64,000 nucleotides of DNA from Leptospira sp. WS60.C2 (GTDB lineage: Bacteria > Spirochaetota > Leptospiria > Leptospirales > Leptospiraceae), in NCBI RefSeq assembly GCF_040833955.1, contig NZ_CP162133.1:2983501-3047500 (forward strand), in the 5' to 3' direction. Each line of letters begins with the position of its first letter. Position 1 is the stretch's first letter. The position numbers and the translations under genes were made by a program. The notes below the pieces were generated by a model that worked only from the letters and a program-made list of their open reading frames with translations, had not been told where the DNA came from and made no database searches. This document shows positions 16,733 through 24,755 of the stretch, one piece after another.

Positions 16733-18706
16733 TTAAGTAATTGACGGTTCAGTAACCGCAGTCATCGCATAACCAGCATAAGCTAGAATTGTTAAGAACA
16801 ACAAAATCCCACCAAATACAACAGAGTTTCGAACGACCGGTGAAATTTTTGAATCTTTTGAATATAGATATACCAGAGAACCAATAAATGGAATGAGTAA
16901 GATCATCCAAAAATATCTATCCACTTTTGCTCCATTGGCAGTGAATCGATCCAACATTGCAAGACCTGTCCATGCTGCAAAGATGGCAAAAGGTAAAAGA
17001 TATCCCATCAAATGAAAATACCAAGTTTTGAGTGTTCCTGGAAAATGAACTCTCCAACCAGAAGTATACATTTTGTTCGTTTGGGATTCAAACTCTTTCG
17101 TATCAATTTTGGGCAGTTCTGCTGTATCAATCAGACCTCTGTTAGATTCAAAGACATCGTGTGCAGGCAGAATTTTAGATTGTACTTCCAAAGGCATATT
17201 ATTTTGCGGAGGAGGGATTGGTTGGTTTTTGTAAGAACCCAAAACAAATTCTTTCAAATTTGCCTGCACAAAAAGAGCAAGAAGTCCAATACTAGAAGAC
17301 AAATCTCCTACATGTGGATATCGAATGCCAGAACACGACTGTAAAGATTCCAAAAAGGGAGGACTAGAAACTCCATAAGAATTACCTTCAAAACAGTTCC
17401 CTACATTCACTGGACCACTTAAAGCAATGTCTCCTCGACCAGAATGATACACTTTATTGTTTCGAACAATATTGTTATTAGAAATCCAAATGTTCTCATC
17501 AATGTTCATAGTGACAAGTATCCCATAATTCTTATGATTAAAGACCAAATTATCTTCGACAACATTCTCCAATCCACCAAGGAGAGCGATTCCGTTTCCA
17601 ATGGAAGGATACTCTAATTTTTTAGATGGTGCATTTGTATTGTTGTTATCATAAACAAGATTCTTTTTCACAACCATTTGTTTTTGTGGAGGTAATAACT
17701 CTCGGTCTAGGGTGTTTGGTCCAATTCCCAATTGGTTTTTTCTCCAAACAGAAGACAACAAATAGATATTTCCGCTGGAATTGGTTCCTGAATAACCCAA
17801 TGCATTGTGTTCTGAGATCACATCGTTTATAATCGCATTACAAGGATTACACTGCCCAATGTAAAAACCAGAGTCGGGTGATCCAGAAGCATAGGAATGT
17901 TCGATGAGTCCGTCCACAGCATCAAATGCATAAATACCATAATCCCCATTATTGTAAGCAGTGATATAGGAACCGCGATACCCTTTTACACCAGTCCAAT
18001 AAACGCCATTTAATGTAGCATTCCTTGTCGTGATGTTTTCCACTGCAACCCCATCAGCACCCACAACCATAATGCCATTCCCTCTTAGGAACTCTCCGTC
18101 GATGATCGTTAAATTTCGATCTTCTCCTCGAATGGTAATGGAAGGTGTTGTAACAGTTACCTCTTCTTTATAAATCCCTTTTGCGACTAATACCAAATCT
18201 CCAGGAGATGCAGCGTCGACGGCATTCTGAATGGTTTTGTATTGGGAAGGTACCTTTCTTGTAATCCCTGTCCATTTTTTAGAGATTTTGGATTTAGACA
18301 TGTTCGCCTGAGGATTGTAAGCTGCATCACCAATCACGGCAACTCCAGTCATTCCGATTTTCCCATCAGGAGACGCATGGAAGGAACAGTAGTAAGGAAA
18401 AACTCCTTCCTCTGGAAAAAATACATCGGTATGTGCCCCACGAAACATCGCTAAGTTGCCAAAACTTGTCTCTGTAGACCAATCCTTGTTAATCGATATT
18501 GCGTTATGAGGATTGTTTCCTTCATTTACAAATCGAATTTTCCCACCTTTGTAAGTGCGGATCACTGGTGGATGAAAGGCATTGTCCATCATCGTGACAT
18601 GCACAAATGCCGAATTTGCAGGATCTTCAGAATTGCAAAAGTTCAAACCAAAAGTAATGAACATTGCCACAAAGATCCCAAAAAGTATCTTCTTGGTTTT
18701 TTCCAT
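16733..18706 (-). CDS. Lipoprotein fusing a cupredoxin domain, a NosD-like beta-helix and a C-terminal membrane anchor
   Basis: The 657-residue protein has a signal ending in LNFC (Cys24). A plastocyanin-like domain (about 32-125) carries copper ligands His67, Cys107, His110 and probably Met119. A right-handed parallel beta-helix spans about 150-490, opening with YKTIQNAVDAASPGDLVLVAKG as in NosD/PbH1 proteins. Three membrane helices follow (about 565-655). NosD proteins help mature the copper sites of N2O reductase, but no nosZ is here. The protein likely hands or receives copper or electrons for the downstream oxidase. It is first gene of the copper operon and has its own strong promoter. 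Confidence 0.85.
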   Translation of the reverse strand: MEKTKKILFGIFVAMFITFGLNFCNSEDPANSAFVHVTMMDNAFHPPVIRTYKGGKIRFVNEGNNPHNAISINKDWSTETSFGNLAMFRGAHTDVFFPEEGVFPYYCSFHASPDGKIGMTGVAVIGDAAYNPQANMSKSKISKKWTGITRKVPSQYKTIQNAVDAASPGDLVLVAKGIYKEEVTVTTPSITIRGEDRNLTIIDGEFLRGNGIMVVGADGVAVENITTRNATLNGVYWTGVKGYRGSYITAYNNGDYGIYAFDAVDGLIEHSYASGSPDSGFYIGQCNPCNAIINDVISEHNALGYSGTNSSGNIYLLSSVWRKNQLGIGPNTLDRELLPPQKQMVVKKNLVYDNNNTNAPSKKLEYPSIGNGIALLGGLENVVEDNLVFNHKNYGILVTMNIDENIWISNNNIVRNNKVYHSGRGDIALSGPVNVGNCFEGNSYGVSSPPFLESLQSCSGIRYPHVGDLSSSIGLLALFVQANLKEFVLGSYKNQPIPPPQNNMPLEVQSKILPAHDVFESNRGLIDTAELPKIDTKEFESQTNKMYTSGWRVHFPGTLKTWYFHLMGYLLPFAIFAAWTGLAMLDRFTANGAKVDRYFWMILLIPFIGSLVYLYSKDSKISPVVRNSVVFGGILLFLTILAYAGYAMTAVTEPSIT

Positions 18707-18722
18707 AGTCGTTTCCCGAAAC

Positions 18723-18738
18723 GTGAGGAAATCCTCAC
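18723..18738. promoter_or_regulatory. Palindrome just downstream of the copper operon promoter, candidate operator
   Basis: GTGAGGA and TCCTCAC form a perfect 7-bp inverted repeat around two bases, covering about +3 to +18 of the predicted transcript. A repressor bound here would block transcription. The TetR-family gene that ends 8 bases upstream of the -35 box is the nearest candidate. It does not look like a CsoR or CopY copper box. Confidence 0.5.
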
Positions 18739-18747
18739 ATTTTGAGA

Positions 18748-18776
18748 ATTTTAGAATTATGTTAAAACTTTGTCAA
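18748..18776 (-). promoter_or_regulatory. Predicted sigma-70 promoter of the copper operon
   Basis: On the minus strand a perfect TTGACA (18771-18776) and TAAAAT (18748-18753) are 17 bases apart. Transcription would start near 18741, about 35 bases before the first gene. Confidence 0.75.
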
Positions 18777-18783
18777 TTTTAAA

Positions 18784-19410
18784 TCACCGAAAAGAAGAAA
18801 AATATACTAAAAGTAATGTCTTTAATTCTGCTAAAACCTGTTTCTTGTCGGACGGTTTTTCCGTACGGTGTACGATTTTGATGACAGCATCTACTGTTTC
18901 GACGATCATCTGAGAAATATAATACGCTCGTTTTTTGTTCACTTTTGGGAAGAGAGTTAAGATTACTTTTTCTGCTAGTGACTTAGCAAATCGTTCGTTA
19001 CTTTCAATGTCTAAATGCAACAAAGCTTCGTTTGTATATAGAATCGAATTGATCAACCGATATCCCTTTACTTCATTTAACGCTTGTTCAAATGCCGATA
19101 GTGTAAAGTCAATAAAACCAGGTGTAAATTTTGGATTCTTCTTTAACTCTTTTTCAATTGTTTCAAAAAAAAGATCATGCATAACCAAATAACAATTTTC
19201 TGCATGTGAATAGATGATAGACTCTTTGTTTGGAAAAAACTGATAAATGGAACCCACTGAGATCCCACTTCTTTCCGCGATGAGATCAGTTGTCAAATCA
19301 TCATAACCAACTTCACCTAACAGCTCAATAGCGGTTTGAACAATTTTTTGATACCGCTCTTTGGAACGTTTTTGTTGGGGAACTTTTCTTGGATTGAGTG
19401 TGTTGTTCAT
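18784..19410 (-). CDS. TetR-family transcriptional regulator
   Basis: The 208-residue protein has an N-terminal TetR helix-turn-helix (about 17-63: DLTTDLIAERSGISVGSIYQ, then FFPNKESI) and an all-helical ligand domain. It starts 9 bases after the TPM-domain gene and ends 77 bases before the copper operon, all on one strand. It could repress the copper operon through the palindrome at 18723-18738, or serve its own upstream operon. Its ligand is unknown. Confidence 0.88.
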   Translation of the reverse strand: MNNTLNPRKVPQQKRSKERYQKIVQTAIELLGEVGYDDLTTDLIAERSGISVGSIYQFFPNKESIIYSHAENCYLVMHDLFFETIEKELKKNPKFTPGFIDFTLSAFEQALNEVKGYRLINSILYTNEALLHLDIESNERFAKSLAEKVILTLFPKVNKKRAYYISQMIVETVDAVIKIVHRTEKPSDKKQVLAELKTLLLVYFSSFR

Positions 19411-19419
19411 TTTAAATAT

Positions 19420-20349
19420 TTACCAACTTCCAGAACTTCCACCGCCCCCAAAACTCCCTCCACCTCCACGGAATCCGCCAGAACTTCCACTACTTGACCA
19501 TCCACCGCTTCGACTACTGCTCCCAGAGGAACTCACAAATTGACTCTTTCGCATACGTTCCCGGCCATGAGGAGTGAGTAAGTGATATAATTTATAAATT
19601 CCAATTCCAATCGCATAGATTAAAAAGACGGCAGCGCCAACATTGGCACCGTGAATGGCAGTAGGAAACAAACTCCAAAATGGAAATAAGAAAAAATACA
19701 GAAACCATCCTATATAAGGTGCGTTCGCTGCAAAATAGGTAAAGATGCCTAAAACAAAAACGATAAAGAGTGATGCAAAGATTTTAATCACAATTGGCAT
19801 CTCTTCGCTTGCGGGGGAAAGTTCACCTAAAAAGGAAAGTGGTCCAAGATGGGAATAATCTTTTGGTTCGGGCATCTGGTATTCTCCTTCCATTGCTTTC
19901 ATAATTGCCTTTACACCATTTTGAATCCCGAGATCATATTCGCCTCTTTTAAAAAATGGTTTGATATCATTTTCTATGATATGATGACACAATACATCTG
20001 TTAAAACACCTTCTAACCCATAACCAACTTCAATTCTTAATTTACGATCATCGATGACGACTAATAATAAAACTCCATTGTCTTTATTTTTTTGGCCTAA
20101 CTTCCAAGCTTCCGCAACCTTTAGAGAATATTCTTCCAAATTTTCCCCTTCTAATGAAGAAGTGATATAAACAGCAATCTGATTCGTTGTCTTTTTTTCA
20201 TGATCTCGCAGTTGTTTTTCTAATGCAGAAACAACATCAGCATGGAGAGTCCAAGTTTCATCCGTAACTCTAGCTTTTAAATTTGGAACTTCTTTGGAAA
20301 GAATGAGGAATGGAAAAATTAAAAAGAAAAAAACCAATATCCTTTTCAT
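19420..20349 (-). CDS. TPM-domain (YgcG-like) membrane protein
   Basis: The 309-residue protein has a signal peptide (about 1-18) and an exported TPM domain (about 30-155), with the GVLLLVVIDDRKLRIEVGYGLEG core. Two or three membrane helices follow (about 175-255), then a Ser/Gly-rich tail of GGGGS-like repeats ending in GSW. This layout is typical of the YgcG/Psb32 family, whose members are linked to membrane-protein quality control. Its start codon lies in the loop of a hairpin and has no ribosome-binding site. It stands 45 bases after the SulP gene on the same strand. Confidence 0.87.
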   Translation of the reverse strand: MKRILVFFFLIFPFLILSKEVPNLKARVTDETWTLHADVVSALEKQLRDHEKKTTNQIAVYITSSLEGENLEEYSLKVAEAWKLGQKNKDNGVLLLVVIDDRKLRIEVGYGLEGVLTDVLCHHIIENDIKPFFKRGEYDLGIQNGVKAIMKAMEGEYQMPEPKDYSHLGPLSFLGELSPASEEMPIVIKIFASLFIVFVLGIFTYFAANAPYIGWFLYFFLFPFWSLFPTAIHGANVGAAVFLIYAIGIGIYKLYHLLTPHGRERMRKSQFVSSSGSSSRSGGWSSSGSSGGFRGGGGSFGGGGSSGSW

Positions 20350-20362
20350 ATAGGAATATTGG
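20334..20362 (-). promoter_or_regulatory. Hairpin enclosing the TPM gene start codon
   Basis: CCAATAT (20334-20340) and ATATTGG (20356-20362) pair, with three more pairs beyond a one-base bulge. The ATG at 20349 sits in the loop. With no Shine-Dalgarno sequence before it, folding of the mRNA could tune translation. Function is inferred. Confidence 0.4.
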
Positions 20363-20394
20363 TTTCAGAAAGAAAAGTTACAAGAAATTTTTCT

Positions 20395-22002
20395 CTACTT
20401 TTGAATGCGAGTCGCACCATTGTAGGCAGAGACAGGTTTTAAATCATCAAATCCGATCAGATTCACTTTTCCGCCACGTTCTTCATAATCTTGTTTAAAA
20501 CTTTGCAAAAACTCAATGGCAGAAAAGCCAATCATCTTTACACTTTCATCAAATTTCAAATCAATTCGTTCTCCTTGGGCTATTTTTCGAAGAAGAAGTT
20601 TTAATGAGATCATATTCGAAAATAAGAGTGCGTGTTTTACATCAAGTGTATGGATTTGGTTCTCCGACCTTTTTGTAATGTCAGCAACGAAGATATAACG
20701 CAAAGGAACACCAAAATATATTTGTATTAAGATTGCTGTGACAATTCCGCAAAAAACACCCACTAACAAATCCTCAACGATTGTCAGCACAACGGTAACC
20801 AAAAAAATCACAATTTGATCCCAACCTTTTTTGTATGTTTCCTGAAACACATGAGGGGACGCAAGCCGAAGTCCAACCATAATCAAAATTCCAGCAAGAG
20901 ATGCTAAAGGAATTCTGTGGATCAAACTAGGAAGCAATAAAATAAATAATAACAAGAACAAACCATGAAAAAAATTGGACCATCTAGTCCTCGCACCATT
21001 TTCTATGTTTGCTGATGACCGAACCACTTCAGCAATGATAGGAAGCCCACCGATCCAACCCAAAAAGAAATTACCGACTCCTTTCGCAACGAGCTCTTGG
21101 TCCATATTTGATTTTCTTCTAAAAGGATCAGTCGTATCAACAGCTGTTGCCGTGAGTAAAGATTCGATACTGGCTACAAGTGCGATCGTAATGACCATTA
21201 CCCAAAAAATTCCATCTTTCCAACGGGAGAAATTTGGAAAAGATAACCCTTCATAAATATGATCAGGTAAATTGACTAACTTTTCAGGACCAATATAATA
21301 AACATGATCTAATAAGGTATATGAATGTTGATAGGATAAATTAAATATAAAACCCAAAAGAATACCAACTAACACAGATACCAATGGTGCTGGCAGTTTT
21401 TTTAACCAAGGATTCTTAACTTTTGTTAACAAAGCGATAATGACGATGGCAGACAAACCAATCATAGCAACTTCAGGGTTTACCTTTCCAAAACTAAAAG
21501 GGATCTCTAATAACAATCCTAATATTGTTTTCGCTGTTGGCGCAATGCCAAGAGCTACATAAAATTGTTTGGAAATAATGATGATTCCAATTGCAGCCAT
21601 CATTCCGTGTACAACAGAGATTGGAAAATATACCGTGAGATTTCCTGCCTTCAAAAGACCCAAAACAATTTGGATAGCACCTGCAATCACGATGGCAGCA
21701 AGAGTGATTTCGAAACCTAACTTTGCATCTCCTCCACCCATTACAAAAATTGAGTTTAATACGACAGCAATGAGACCAGCGGCTGGTCCATTGATCGTGA
21801 GGTGAGAACCACTAAAGAGAGAAACAAAAAGTCCTCCCACAATTCCCGAAAAAATTCCAGCCATCGGAGGAGCGCCAGATGCAAGAGAAATTCCCAAACA
21901 AAGAGGTAGGGCAATTAAAAAGACAACAAAACCGGACAATATGTCCGATCGCCAATTTTCTTTCAAACCAGGGAGCCAATCTTTAGGCTTTTCTTTGTTC
22001 AT
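20395..22002 (-). CDS. SulP-family anion transporter
   Basis: The 535-residue inner-membrane protein has about 12-14 helices and a short C-terminal STAS-like region (about 450-520). The N-terminal family signature (VVFLIALPLCLGISLASGAP) and the GPAAGLI segment are clear. SulP proteins carry sulfate, bicarbonate or other anions. Bicarbonate is favoured here because the gene shares a regulator with an SbtA-type bicarbonate transporter across the intergenic region. Its ATG overlaps the stop of the AraC-type gene by 4 bases, so the two are co-translated. Confidence 0.9.
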   Translation of the reverse strand: MNKEKPKDWLPGLKENWRSDILSGFVVFLIALPLCLGISLASGAPPMAGIFSGIVGGLFVSLFSGSHLTINGPAAGLIAVVLNSIFVMGGGDAKLGFEITLAAIVIAGAIQIVLGLLKAGNLTVYFPISVVHGMMAAIGIIIISKQFYVALGIAPTAKTILGLLLEIPFSFGKVNPEVAMIGLSAIVIIALLTKVKNPWLKKLPAPLVSVLVGILLGFIFNLSYQHSYTLLDHVYYIGPEKLVNLPDHIYEGLSFPNFSRWKDGIFWVMVITIALVASIESLLTATAVDTTDPFRRKSNMDQELVAKGVGNFFLGWIGGLPIIAEVVRSSANIENGARTRWSNFFHGLFLLLFILLLPSLIHRIPLASLAGILIMVGLRLASPHVFQETYKKGWDQIVIFLVTVVLTIVEDLLVGVFCGIVTAILIQIYFGVPLRYIFVADITKRSENQIHTLDVKHALLFSNMISLKLLLRKIAQGERIDLKFDESVKMIGFSAIEFLQSFKQDYEERGGKVNLIGFDDLKPVSAYNGATRIQK

Positions 22003-23645
22003 AGGAGATTACCTTTTTTATTTTTTACTTCTTTATTTTGATTAGAATGAGACGTTTGTTTTCTAAATTGATTTGGATTCACACCCGATTGTTTTTTAAA
22101 TTCTAAATAAAAAGCAGAACGAGAACCGAAACCGGCCATTTTTCCCACTACCGACACATTCATTTCTGGATTTTCAAGGAGAATTCGTTTTGCTTCTTGG
22201 AATCGATATAAATTGAGAAGAGTTGGAAAGTTAAAGTTATATTCGATATTAATGAGTTCACTTAACTGATGATAGGATAACCCCAGTTTGTTTGCAATCA
22301 TCACCTCATTACAATCTTCATTCAAATAGATTTTTTCTGATTCCAATAATGATTCTAATTTTAACTTAAATTCCTTTGTATCAATTTTATTAGTAAAGGT
22401 TCGAAATCGGGTTTTAGTGTTGTCTCTTTTTTCGTAATTTCGGAGAAACAAAAAGCTTCTTGCTGTCAAAAATGGGAGATAAAAAACAGAAGCATAAAGG
22501 AAGAACGGTTGATAGGGATAAAAATCGAAATGAAACAAAGTTTTCAAAAAAACTAAAAAGAGAAAGAGCGTCCATCCTAAAAAATACCGTCTTTCTTCTT
22601 CGTTTTTATTTTTGAGTAAAAACTGATGCGTACTTCTCAAAAAATAAGTCGCAGATCCAAAGATTGTTAATAATACTAAAATTCGATATTCATATACCCT
22701 TGGAAAAAGAGGAACGAGTATGTATAAAAAACCAGAAAGAGCAAACATCCAAAATAGTTTTGGATGTTCCATTCGTTCATTCGTAAACCGAACAAAGTGA
22801 TACAGATAAATAAAAAATATAAAATGATTCAGAGATAAAAATAAATAATAAGAATGTCTGATCAGCTGATTTTCATTTCCAAAAAAAGATGACAGATCCT
22901 TTCCGTGCACAGAATATACTAAACAGAAAAATAAAAGGAAGTGAAGAAGGATTGTTAAATATACCTTTTCTTTTGATTTGATAAATTCAGAAATCGCCCA
23001 TCCAGTGGAAACAAGTCCCACCATTGTAAAAAACAAAAAGGTTAAAAATCGAAATAAGACAACAAATCGATAAGTGGCATTGGAGATGGTGCGAATTGGA
23101 AAGTTGACATTCTCATTCGTTTCAAGGAAAAGATAAAAATCCCGAGATTCTCCAGGTTCCATAGAGACATTAAAATGCGGAAACGGACTTAAAAGTCCTA
23201 ACCAATCTTCCCAAACGTAACCACTATACACATCGATGATTTGCCCCCTCTGATTTTCAGAGCACATCTCTGCATTCGGTATGTTAATCCACTGCACGAG
23301 AACACTAAACTCGGATACTTCTTTCAATGGATTCTCGAGACGAAAATGGAGCCATTGTCCTTGTTGTCTCCATGCCCCACGGAGGGAATCTTCGCTTTGG
23401 TTTTGCACCCAATGCATTTTTTTGAAGGTCTGCAAGGAGGAATGGTTACAAGTTTTAGGAACCACTTCTCTACCTGAGGAAAGGAATTGTACTTCCTTAC
23501 TTATGTTCTGCCCATAAAAGGCTTCTGGTTTGCAAAGACAACCGCCCAAAAGCATCAGAATGGACAGTGAATAGAAAACCCGAATCAAAACGTGCATGGA
23601 TAACACCAATGTAGTAAGGAACCACCGACAAGAAAGCGAATTCAT
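21999..23645 (-). CDS. Membrane-bound AraC-family regulator with exported sensor domain
   Basis: The 548-residue protein has an N-terminal hydrophobic signal with a possible lipobox (MLLGGC). An exported domain (about 45-180) precedes seven to eight membrane helices (about 190-415). A C-terminal AraC DNA-binding domain follows (about 435-535), ending in the usual SVVGKMAGFGSRSAFYLEFK and GVNPNQFRK. It is a one-component sensor that carries an outside signal straight to DNA. A second ATG at residue 17 may be the true start. It is divergent from sbtA, and repeated TTTGTCYAA boxes fill the gap. It probably controls both sbtA and its own operon with sulP. Confidence 0.88.
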   Translation of the reverse strand: MNSLSCRWFLTTLVLSMHVLIRVFYSLSILMLLGGCLCKPEAFYGQNISKEVQFLSSGREVVPKTCNHSSLQTFKKMHWVQNQSEDSLRGAWRQQGQWLHFRLENPLKEVSEFSVLVQWINIPNAEMCSENQRGQIIDVYSGYVWEDWLGLLSPFPHFNVSMEPGESRDFYLFLETNENVNFPIRTISNATYRFVVLFRFLTFLFFTMVGLVSTGWAISEFIKSKEKVYLTILLHFLLFFCLVYSVHGKDLSSFFGNENQLIRHSYYLFLSLNHFIFFIYLYHFVRFTNERMEHPKLFWMFALSGFLYILVPLFPRVYEYRILVLLTIFGSATYFLRSTHQFLLKNKNEEERRYFLGWTLFLFLVFLKTLFHFDFYPYQPFFLYASVFYLPFLTARSFLFLRNYEKRDNTKTRFRTFTNKIDTKEFKLKLESLLESEKIYLNEDCNEVMIANKLGLSYHQLSELINIEYNFNFPTLLNLYRFQEAKRILLENPEMNVSVVGKMAGFGSRSAFYLEFKKQSGVNPNQFRKQTSHSNQNKEVKNKKGNLL

Positions 23646-23675
23646 AGCCTTAGAAATTCACTTGGATGCGATTTT

Positions 23676-23715
23676 TTTGTCCAAATTTATGATATTGGAC
23701 AAATCGTTTGTCTAA
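23676..23715. promoter_or_regulatory. Three TTTGTCYAA half-sites between the AraC-type gene and sbtA
   Basis: TTTGTCCAA (23676-23684) and TTGGACAAA (23695-23703) form a perfect 9-bp inverted repeat with a 10-base spacer. A third copy, TTTGTCTAA (23707-23715), repeats the first at 31 bp, three helical turns. The boxes lie in the 96-bp gap between divergent genes. They are the best candidate operator for the AraC-type regulator. Confidence 0.6.
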
Positions 23716-23741
23716 AATCATGGCTTCAGAGAGGGATAAAA

Positions 23742-24719
23742 ATGGATTTCCACAATGCTCTGAACAATATTCTCAACCCACCCGTCTTGTTTTTCTTCTT
23801 AGGAATGGGTGTCGTTTTCTTCAAATCTGATTTACGGATTACAGAGGGAGTATCCAAATTCCTTTCTTTGTATCTATTGTTTTCGATTGGGTTTAAAGGT
23901 GGACATGAACTTTTCAAATCACCGTTTGCAGAGGAACATCTACTCACACTCATCGCTTGTATGTTTATGGCATGTTTTGTGCCCATTTATTCTTACTTCA
24001 TATTTCGATTCAAACTTGATCATGCCAATTCAGCGGCGCTTGCAGGTAGTTTTGGTTCCATCAGTGCAGTCACTTTTGTGACTGCTGGTGCATTTTTACA
24101 CAGTTATGGATTTGAATACCAAGGTTTTATAGTGGCAGGAATGGCACTCATGGAATCACCAGCGATTGTAATTGCAGTGATCATTGATCGATTGGGAAAG
24201 AAAAAACAGAACGGAAATCCTTCCGAAAAAATTCAATGGAAACATTTGTTACACGAAGCTTTCTTTAGCTCCTCCGTATACATTTTGATTGGAGCTCTGA
24301 TCGTTGGTTACTTGTCTGGCGAATCTGGATGGAATACTACAAAACCTTTTACAGAAGACATCTTTAAAGGATTGCTCACATTTTTCCTTTTAGACAAAGG
24401 CATTGATGCCGCAAAACAAATGAAAGAGCTAAAAACTGTGGGTCTTTTCTTACTGGGTTCCACTATTGTTATCATGTTCATCAATGTAATTATTGCTATC
24501 TTCTTAACCAAAATCATTCAAATGCAAATAGGTGATGCATTGATGTTTGTCGTACTATGTGCTTCAGCATCTTATATTGCGGTGCCTGCAGCTATGAAAG
24601 ATTCAATCCCAGAAGCAAGCCCAAGTATTTACCTTACTGTGGCACTTTCGATTGTATTCCCAATCAATATCATCGTTGGAATCCCTTTGTATTTTTATTT
24701 ACTCAAGGCTTTCATATAA
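23742..24719 (+). CDS. sbtA: SbtA-type sodium-dependent bicarbonate transporter
   Basis: The 325-residue inner-membrane protein has two inverted sets of helices. The N-terminus NPPVLFFFLGMGVVFFKSDL and the segment YLLFSIGFKGGHEL are hallmarks of the SbtA (DUF897) family. Cyanobacterial SbtA takes up bicarbonate with sodium. In a heterotroph it would supply carboxylases such as acetyl- or propionyl-CoA carboxylase (inference). GAGAGGG precedes the ATG. No SbtB-like PII gene is adjacent. Confidence 0.88.
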   Translation: MDFHNALNNILNPPVLFFFLGMGVVFFKSDLRITEGVSKFLSLYLLFSIGFKGGHELFKSPFAEEHLLTLIACMFMACFVPIYSYFIFRFKLDHANSAALAGSFGSISAVTFVTAGAFLHSYGFEYQGFIVAGMALMESPAIVIAVIIDRLGKKKQNGNPSEKIQWKHLLHEAFFSSSVYILIGALIVGYLSGESGWNTTKPFTEDIFKGLLTFFLLDKGIDAAKQMKELKTVGLFLLGSTIVIMFINVIIAIFLTKIIQMQIGDALMFVVLCASASYIAVPAAMKDSIPEASPSIYLTVALSIVFPINIIVGIPLYFYLLKAFI

Positions 24720-24755
24720 ACTAAACTGAAATTTAACTGGAGAGTGAAGAACACA

